Origin: an uncultured Oscillibacter sp.
GTDB taxonomy: Bacteria > Bacillota_A > Clostridia > Oscillospirales > Oscillospiraceae
NCBI GenBank assembly: GCA_951800675.1
Contig: CATOKC010000125.1
Span: 1-9,665 of the forward strand
Reading direction: 5' to 3'
DNA length: 9,665 bases
Positions 4,769-9,665 of the stretch are shown in pieces. Both the position numbers and the translations under genes were made by a program. Positions within the stretch are counted from its first letter, which is position 1, and each line of letters starts with the position of its first letter. The notes below the pieces were generated by a model, which had not been told where the DNA came from, searched no databases, and worked only from the letters and a program-made list of their open reading frames with translations.

Positions 4769-5746
4769 GTGGGATACTCACGCAAAAAGCTGGACCTGAC
4801 CGGCCAGAGGTTCGGAAAGCTCACCGTCCTTGAACCGGCGGCGAATGTCAGTACCAAAACCGCCTGGCTATGCCGCTGTGACTGCGGGAAGGAAGCCGTG
4901 GTCACTACCCAGCGCCTCCGGGACGGACACCGCACCTCCTGCGGCTGCGACAAGGAGCTTTTCGGAGAGCCCCCGTCTGCCATCGGCCGGGCCAGCCTGA
5001 CCTATATCGATGGCACCTGCGTGGAGATGATCCGCACCAGGCCGGTCCGCAGCAACAACACCAGCGGCGTCACCGGGGTGGACTGGCTGGCGTCCAAGGG
5101 GCGCTGGCGGGCTACCATCTGCTTCAAGGGGAAGCGCCGCTACCTGGGCAGCTATGAAAAGCTGGAGGATGCCGTGAGGGCCAGGAAGCGGGCGGAGGAA
5201 GAAGTGTTCGAACCCTTCCTGGACGCCTGTGACGGAGAGGTTCCGCCAAGCGGGCTGCGTTCTATCGAGGAGGCTTGCCCCCCTGTTGCCAGAGATTACA
5301 GCGATCAGCGGCTGGAGCTGGCCGGAGAGCGGTTCGGTATGCTGACGGTGCTGGAGCCTGCGGAAAACATCGGAGCCATGACCGCGTGGCGGTGCCGGTG
5401 CGACTGCGGCAAGGAGCTCGTGGTCATGACCGGCCATCTGCGGAGCGGGCAGACCAGCTGCGGCTGCAAGCCCTCCTGCACCTATGTAGACGGCACGTGC
5501 ATCGAGCTGCTGCGGGCCAAGACCATCCGGAAAAACAACACCAGCGGCGTGACCGGTGTGGATTGGCACCCAAGCGCAAACAAGTGGAAAGCCAGCATCT
5601 GCTTCAAGGGCAAACGCCATTATCTGGGCTGCTACGAAAACTTCGAGGACGCGGTGAAGGCCAGGAAAATGGCCGAGGAGCGATATCACGACAGCTTTGT
5701 CCGGGAGTTCGACGAGGGGCTCGTTTCAACGGATCAGGCAGTTTGA
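4769..5746 (+). CDS. Duplicated zinc-ribbon + AP2 domain DNA-binding protein (325 aa)
   Basis: I start it at GTG 4769 because AAAGGGGAG (4753-4761) is 7 bases upstream; there is no upstream start between it and the inverted site. The protein is a two-fold internal repeat (about residues 9-150 and 182-310). Each half has LTGQRFG(K)LTVLEPA-like sequence, then a Cys cluster CxCxC ... CGC (C35, C37, C39, C58, C60; C209, C211, C213, C231, C233) likely to bind zinc. An AP2-type segment follows: NNTSGVTGVDW ... KW(R/K)A.ICFKGKR.YLG.YE..EDAV.AR..AEE. In phages and Firmicutes AP2 domains occur in HNH homing endonucleases and stand-alone DNA-binding proteins. No HNH catalytic motif is visible, so a regulator or DNA-binding protein is more likely than a nuclease. 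Its start just outside the invertible segment suggests ON/OFF expression. Confidence 0.85.
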   Translation: MGYSRKKLDLTGQRFGKLTVLEPAANVSTKTAWLCRCDCGKEAVVTTQRLRDGHRTSCGCDKELFGEPPSAIGRASLTYIDGTCVEMIRTRPVRSNNTSGVTGVDWLASKGRWRATICFKGKRRYLGSYEKLEDAVRARKRAEEEVFEPFLDACDGEVPPSGLRSIEEACPPVARDYSDQRLELAGERFGMLTVLEPAENIGAMTAWRCRCDCGKELVVMTGHLRSGQTSCGCKPSCTYVDGTCIELLRAKTIRKNNTSGVTGVDWHPSANKWKASICFKGKRHYLGCYENFEDAVKARKMAEERYHDSFVREFDEGLVSTDQAV

Positions 5747-5752
5747 CAGCTT

Positions 5753-5798
5753 GTCCGCCGGCCCGCAAGCCATGCGGGAACGGCTGACATAGATTTTC
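5753..5798 (+). terminator. Possible weak terminator of the AP2-domain gene
   Basis: CCCGCA (5762-5767) pairs with TGCGGG (5773-5778) around a 5-nt loop. The stem extends through GCCG/CGGC and GTC/GAC with small internal loops. A short TTTT follows about eight bases later. It starts 7 bp after the stop codon, but the T-tract is poor. Confidence 0.38.
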
Positions 5799-5829
5799 CC
5801 GGCGAATACGGCAAAGGAAGGAGGGCCCC

Positions 5830-5931
5830 ATGGGTGGTGGGGCTCCGGACGGGCGAACCCGGCCGGCCGGACCGTCCGCTTGGCGCATCGGGCGGCGGAA
5901 CGGAGCACGAAGGACAAGAGGGTCCACATGA
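5830..5931 (+). CDS. Possible small ORF (33 aa)
   Basis: ATG 5830 is preceded by AAGGAAGGAGG (about 5815-5825), a very strong ribosome binding site. The product is Gly/Arg-rich (MGGGAPDGRTRPAGPSAWRI and on), with no domain or signal peptide, in very GC-rich DNA where chance ORFs are common. A second ATG overlaps its stop (ATGA at 5928), but that frame runs through the riboswitch and is not credible. It may be a leader peptide or chance. Confidence 0.2.
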   Translation: MGGGAPDGRTRPAGPSAWRIGRRNGARRTRGST

Positions 5932-5992
5932 CAACTGAATGCGCTAACCAAAAATTTGGGCAACCGCAAAATTTATTTTACCCATTTTTTTC

Positions 5993-6087
5993 GGCAAACC
6001 GCAGGAAACTGCGGGACGGCAAAGCCCACGGAACTAAGGTGTGTTTCTATGACGTTTGAACTGTTCACACTATGTTGGCCGGGTTGC
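5993..6087 (+). ncRNA. Cyclic-di-GMP-I (GEMM) riboswitch aptamer
   Basis: The core signature GGCAAACC (5993-6000) is followed by a P2 hairpin CCGCAG/CTGCGG closed by a GAAA tetraloop (6005-6008), then GGGACGGCAAAGCC (6013-6026). The P3 side carries CUAAG (6034-6038) and UAUG (6071-6074), the two halves of the classic 11-nt tetraloop receptor, separated by a GTGTG/CACAC stem. GGCCGGGTTGC (6077-6087) matches the usual 3' end of the aptamer. These are hallmarks of class I c-di-GMP riboswitches, which in Clostridia often control motility and surface adhesins. Boundaries are approximate. One extra G relative to the usual GGGACGCAAAGCC may mark a variant. Confidence 0.82.
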
Positions 6088-6090
6088 AAA

Positions 6091-6170
6091 CTTAGCAAAC
6101 CGTTGAGAAATCACGGGACGCAAAGCTAGTACAGCCGTTGGAACCGGCTGTGCGTGGGGGCTAAATCGTC
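6091..6170 (+). ncRNA. Second, variant GEMM-like aptamer in tandem
   Basis: Four nucleotides after the first aptamer the same architecture returns. TAGC AAACC (6093-6101) precedes a hairpin CCGTTGA/TCACGG with GAAA loop (6107-6110). GGGACGCAAAG (6115-6125) follows, and GCTA (6125-6128) closes on TAGC. P3 is a clean ACAGCCG/CGGCTGT stem (6131-6137 with 6145-6151) with loop TTGGAAC. The CUAAG/UAUG receptor and the GGGTTNCC-type 3' end of the first copy are missing, so it is either a degenerate copy or a structural variant with altered ligand binding. Confidence 0.58.
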
Positions 6171-6220
6171 CTCTTGGGGGTTCCATTCCCTCAATGACGA
6201 CGACAGGCCAGCCCGGCTGC

Positions 6221-6261
6221 CGGATACCTTTGCATCCGAACGATATCGCAAAGAAAGGAAG
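6221..6261 (+). promoter_or_regulatory. Alternative hairpins at the surface-protein ribosome binding site
   Basis: CGGAT (6221-6225) can pair with ATCCG (6234-6238). The overlapping CTTTGC (6228-6233) can instead pair with GCAAAG (6248-6253), directly adjoining the AAAGGAAG ribosome binding site (6254-6261). The two hairpins exclude each other, which suits the expression platform of the upstream riboswitches. No T-run terminator is visible in the leader, so control of translation is the more likely mode (inference). Confidence 0.42.
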
Positions 6262-6271
6262 AATTGATTGC

Positions 6272-9200
6272 ATGAAGATTTTTAAGATCCTGAGCAAACG
6301 CGGACTTGCCCTGTTCCTTGTCCTGACGATGTGCGTAAGCCTTCTGCCCACCACCGCCCTGGCGGCGGAGCTGGCGGAAGCAACCCATACCCACAATGAA
6401 GACGGCTGGGCTTGCGTGGAAGAGTCCCAACTGATCTGTGGATATGAGCAAGAGCATACCCACGACGAAACCTGCTGGGAAACCAGCGAAGCCCCCGAGG
6501 AGCCGGTCTGCGGACTGGAGGAGTCGGAGGGCCATCAGCATGACGAGGCGTGCTATGCCGAGGAGGCCAGCCTGACCTGCGGTCAGGAGGAATCCGAGGA
6601 GCATACCCACGACGAGGCGTGCTACAGCACCGAAACTGTGCTGACCTGCACTCTGGAGGAGACAGAGGGCCACGCCCACGGCGAGGACTGCTTCGCCGAG
6701 GGGGAGAAGACCCTGGTCTGCGAACTGGAGGAGCATAAGCACGGCGAGAAGTGCTATGAGTCCGAGTGGACCTGCACCGAGCCCAGCGACGACGTCAAGG
6801 CTTTCCTGCGTGCCGTGAAGGCGATCCCGGAAGAGATCACCCCGGAGAACGTGGAAGAGGCCGAGGCCCGGATCGCCGAGGCGACCGAGGCGTGGCAGCA
6901 CATGAGCGGAGCCGACAGGACCAACGCCTCCGTGGTGGAGGCCAACGCCGTCCTGGAGAACGCCAAGATCGCGGTGGAAGCCGCGAAGGAGGCGGTCCCG
7001 GAGGAACCCGTGGCCGAGGAGCCCACCGAGACGCCCGTGCAGGAGACCGTGATCCCCGAGGGCGCGGTCGTGGTCACCCCCGACAAGCTGCTGAAAGCAG
7101 CCGTGGGCAGGACCGTGACCATGGAAAGCTTCTTTGGCCTGGTCCAGAGCAGCAACGTGGTGGCGAACAAGACCCCCGAGTCCCTGACCTTCGTGGTTGG
7201 CGGCGAGGAGAAGGTGTTCACCTACAAGGACGCCAATACCTATACTGAGCAGGTGGCGGTTACCGAGAGCGCAATCCTGTTGGATAACGCCGAGGCGACG
7301 GTCTATGCCCAGGGCGAGGCGGCGATCAAGGACGGCGCCGAGACGCTGGCCGAGGGATTGGGGAGCACGTACGGACTAACAGTCGAGCTCGGCAGCGGCT
7401 TGGCTCTTAATAATCTGCAAACGCAGATTAACGCCGCGAGCGAGATCATCCTCACAAGTCCAAGCGAAGGCACGAGCTACACGTTTACCGGTACGCTGAC
7501 CATTCCCACCGGTAAGACCGTCACAGTTAAGAACACCGCCATCTGGCGCGGCGGTGGCACTGGTTACGATGGCCCCCTGTTCCGCGTGGAATCCGGCGCG
7601 ACGCTGAACCTGGAATCCATGTTTTTGCACGGCACCGAGAACGACGACAAGTGCACCGAGCGCTATGACGCCCAGGGGCTGTGGGCCAAGGGCCCCCTGG
7701 TCGAGGTCTGCAGCGACGGCATCCTGAACCTGAACAACGGCGCGTACCTGCACGGCAACGGCCACAACGGCAACGGCGGCGGCGTGTATGTCCACAGCGG
7801 CGGCACGCTCAACTTTAACGAGGGTGCCCAGATTGTCAACTGTGACGCGGTTAACGGCGGCGGCGTGTGCCTGGAAAATGACGCCGCGGTTAACCTCTGG
7901 AACGACAGCATCGAAGGCTGCCGTGCCATTGGCGGAAGCGGCGATGACGTCTGGCACCACACCATTACTGGCGATTCCCGGCTTGATGGCAAAAAAATTG
8001 TCGTCACCGTGCTGGCCTCGAGTAACATCCCCGGCGAGCCCTCCGTATCACAGTATGGGCCCGATGCCTATACCTGGGTGACCAGCAGTTATACGGTGGG
8101 AAATACGGATGAGGTATTCTCCAACAATGCAGCCACCTATATCCGCAAAGAGATTTTCAGCGACCCCAATTTCGCCGTTAACGGCGGCGCGCAGGGGGTT
8201 GGCAGCTCGGCGGAAAAGTACTTGATCGGCATTGACTGGGATCAGGTTTGTGCGGCTGTCGCCGGGAAGGGCAACGTAACCACCACGAACGGGGTCGCCC
8301 TCACCACCGGCAACCAAAACAGCTACACAGCCTACCCGTATGTGGCCAAGCTCCAGGAGGACGGCTGGCACATCGACTGCGTCATCGTCCCGAAGGATGA
8401 TGTCAAGCTGACCTATGAGCTGAACCTGCAGGGCTATATCGACAACCTTAACGGTTTTGAAGCCCCCAGCGGCAAGACGTATGCCAAGGGCGCCACAGTC
8501 ACGGTTGACAGCGCGATGTACAAGGAACAGCCTGTCGAAGTGGGCGAGGGCATCAGTGTGACAAAGGACGGAAAGAACGCCACACTGTATTTCCTGGGCT
8601 GGAGAATCGATCCCCCGATCGCCCCCGAGGAAGCGGCCGGCTACATGGAGCCCGACGAAACGTTTGCCATCCAGCAACACACCACCCTCTACGGCGTGTG
8701 GGCCACCAAGTACACGACGTACACGGTGAAGTTCGACGTGAACGGCGGCAAGGAGACGATCACCGATCAGACCGTGAAGCACGGTGAGAAGGCCACCGAG
8801 CCCACTGATCCTGCCAAGGACCAGGCGGTGTTTGAAGGCTGGACGCTGAACGGATCGGCCTACGACTTCAACGCTGAGGTCACCGGCAGCATCACACTGG
8901 TGGCGCAGTGGGCGGACGACAAGATCGGCACCGATCCTGAAAATCCCGACAAACCGGACGGCGTCCCCGACAAGTATCAGGTGACGGTGGTGTTTGCCTC
9001 CATCAACGGTACGGTAGATGGCAAGACCCAGGTCGAGCGTGTCGTGACACTGGTGGACAGCGAGGGCAACTGGTCTGAGACCGGCAGCTATACGCTGACG
9101 GAGCAGGACATCCCTGTTACCGCTCCTGCAGAGGGCTATGTGGAGCCTGGTACGTGGCATGACACGCCCGTGGGTGCAGTGATCGACAAGAACGAGGACA

Positions 9201-9665
9201 CGAACGTCACATTTGTGATCGAATTCGCGAACTACGTGGGCTTCAAGGTGGTCTACCACTTTGAGGGCGTCGAGCAGGCTTTGGAGGTCCCCGGCATCGG
9301 AATGATCGGGGATAAGATCTCCAATCACTATTACGCACCTGAGATGCGTGAGTATGAAGGCCGCGACTACGCGCTGGACTACGTTGATGCTCCCGACAAG
9401 ACCATCGGTCAGACGGAGAGCGCCAATATCGTCAACATCTACTACGGCCTGGACGAGATCGGCGAGAAGGATCCCGTCGAGCCTGACGGCGTCCCCGACA
9501 AGTATCAGGTGACGGTGGTGTTTGCCTCCATCAACGGTACGGTAGATGGCAAGACCCAGGTCGAGCGTGTCGTGACACTGGTGGACAGCGAGGGCAACTG
9601 GTCTGAGACCGGCAGCTATACGCTGACGGCTAAGGACATTCCCGCTGCCGCTCCTGTCGATGGGT
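6272..9665 (+). CDS. Large secreted multi-domain surface protein / adhesin, 3' truncated by the window
   Basis: ATG 6272 follows AAAGGAAG by 10 bases. The frame is open for 1131 codons to the window end, so size and any anchor (LPXTG, SLH) are unknown. Residues 1-32 are a signal peptide (basic start, LALFLVLTMCVSLLP, cleavage near ALA-A). Residues 39-166 hold five H-x-H-(D/G)-E-x-C-(Y/W/F) repeats, each followed by an L-x-C motif. About 172-244 is Ala/Glu-rich and helical, then comes a Pro/Glu linker. About 375-590 looks beta-helical, with Gly/Asn repeats such as GNGGGVYVHSGGTLNFNEGA. About 710-890 holds InlB/Listeria-Bacteroides-type repeats (YTVKFDVNGGKETI ... FEGWTLNG ... ITLVAQW). From 895 a 176-residue repeat begins, with a MucBP-like stretch (987-1060, VGFKVVYHFEGV). 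These suit a cell-surface adhesin. The tandem c-di-GMP-type leader suggests control with biofilm or motility state. Confidence 0.9.
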   Translation, partial: MKIFKILSKRGLALFLVLTMCVSLLPTTALAAELAEATHTHNEDGWACVEESQLICGYEQEHTHDETCWETSEAPEEPVCGLEESEGHQHDEACYAEEASLTCGQEESEEHTHDEACYSTETVLTCTLEETEGHAHGEDCFAEGEKTLVCELEEHKHGEKCYESEWTCTEPSDDVKAFLRAVKAIPEEITPENVEEAEARIAEATEAWQHMSGADRTNASVVEANAVLENAKIAVEAAKEAVPEEPVAEEPTETPVQETVIPEGAVVVTPDKLLKAAVGRTVTMESFFGLVQSSNVVANKTPESLTFVVGGEEKVFTYKDANTYTEQVAVTESAILLDNAEATVYAQGEAAIKDGAETLAEGLGSTYGLTVELGSGLALNNLQTQINAASEIILTSPSEGTSYTFTGTLTIPTGKTVTVKNTAIWRGGGTGYDGPLFRVESGATLNLESMFLHGTENDDKCTERYDAQGLWAKGPLVEVCSDGILNLNNGAYLHGNGHNGNGGGVYVHSGGTLNFNEGAQIVNCDAVNGGGVCLENDAAVNLWNDSIEGCRAIGGSGDDVWHHTITGDSRLDGKKIVVTVLASSNIPGEPSVSQYGPDAYTWVTSSYTVGNTDEVFSNNAATYIRKEIFSDPNFAVNGGAQGVGSSAEKYLIGIDWDQVCAAVAGKGNVTTTNGVALTTGNQNSYTAYPYVAKLQEDGWHIDCVIVPKDDVKLTYELNLQGYIDNLNGFEAPSGKTYAKGATVTVDSAMYKEQPVEVGEGISVTKDGKNATLYFLGWRIDPPIAPEEAAGYMEPDETFAIQQHTTLYGVWATKYTTYTVKFDVNGGKETITDQTVKHGEKATEPTDPAKDQAVFEGWTLNGSAYDFNAEVTGSITLVAQWADDKIGTDPENPDKPDGVPDKYQVTVVFASINGTVDGKTQVERVVTLVDSEGNWSETGSYTLTEQDIPVTAPAEGYVEPGTWHDTPVGAVIDKNEDTNVTFVIEFANYVGFKVVYHFEGVEQALEVPGIGMIGDKISNHYYAPEMREYEGRDYALDYVDAPDKTIGQTESANIVNIYYGLDEIGEKDPVEPDGVPDKYQVTVVFASINGTVDGKTQVERVVTLVDSEGNWSETGSYTLTAKDIPAAAPVDG
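8957..9101 (+). repeat. 145-bp direct repeat, copy 1
   Basis: Identical over all 145 bases to 9485-9629, a distance of 528 bp (176 codons, in frame). It encodes DGVPDKYQVTVVFASINGTV and onward to SETGSYTLT. The flanking sequence is similar but diverged. Confidence 0.95.
9485..9629 (+). repeat. 145-bp direct repeat, copy 2
   Basis: Perfect copy of 8957-9101. Similarity continues more loosely after it (AKDIPAAAPVDG against EQDIPVTAPAEG in copy 1), so the 176-residue unit probably repeats again beyond the window. Confidence 0.95.

Noticed and set aside
5928..6059. Small frame starting at ATG 5928 that reads through the first riboswitch
   Set aside because: Its sequence is constrained by the aptamer, so the open frame is better explained as chance.
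8048..9328. Minus-strand open frame of 426 codons inside the adhesin region
   Set aside because: The plus-strand frame is continuous from a signal peptide through recognisable repeat domains; the minus frame has no ribosome binding site and mirrors codon bias.
1..9665. CRISPR array, rRNA genes, replication origin
   Set aside because: No regularly spaced short repeats, rRNA-like segments or clustered DnaA boxes were seen on reading the window.

Overview
The window looks like chromosome of a GC-rich, Gram-positive gut Clostridia member, probably Oscillospiraceae (Flavonifractor/Oscillibacter-like). This is inferred from four things: strong AGGAGG-type ribosome binding sites, a lipoprotein, a large Cys/His-rich cell-surface protein with Listeria-Bacteroides-type repeats, and cyclic-di-GMP riboswitch-like leaders. 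No rRNA or other taxonomic marker is present, so the placement is tentative.

Left part (1-2571), mostly housekeeping. The 3' end of a PLP-dependent (cysteine/threonine synthase fold) enzyme stops at a strong terminator. Two small divergent genes follow: a 53-residue unknown protein on the minus strand and a 63-residue ribbon-helix-helix regulator on the plus strand. They share a control region holding a perfect 18-bp palindrome. A 324-bp spacer full of hairpins, including a perfect 30-bp palindrome, leads to threonine synthase (thrC), which ends at a bidirectional terminator.

Middle part (2571-3558), eroded DNA. A small minus-strand lipoprotein gene is broken by a single frameshift. Next come a perfect hairpin terminator and the exact 3' half of a tRNA-Thr (anticodon CGT), cut at the anticodon loop. 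This is the kind of scar left by integration of a mobile element into a tRNA gene. About 475 bp without a convincing gene follow.

Right part (3592-9665), the most interesting. A complete tyrosine recombinase gene is followed 14 bp later by a 298-bp segment bounded by two perfect 22-bp inverted sites, each nearly palindromic itself. The segment carries a promoter-like sequence pointing away from the next gene and ends 3 bp before that gene's ribosome binding site. This is the layout of a recombinase-controlled invertible promoter, although a MITE with TA target duplication is a live alternative. The controlled gene encodes a duplicated zinc-ribbon + AP2 DNA-binding protein. After it, a long leader with one clear and one variant cyclic-di-GMP-I (GEMM) aptamer precedes a very large secreted surface protein that runs off the window. 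Its parts are a signal peptide, Cys/His repeats, a helical region, a beta-helix-like region, InlB/Listeria-Bacteroides repeats and a 176-residue tandem repeat.

Working hypothesis: the right part is a surface-variation module, with a recombinase switching a DNA-binding regulator ON/OFF next to a c-di-GMP-controlled adhesin. The individual parts are seen in the sequence; the functional link between them is inference.
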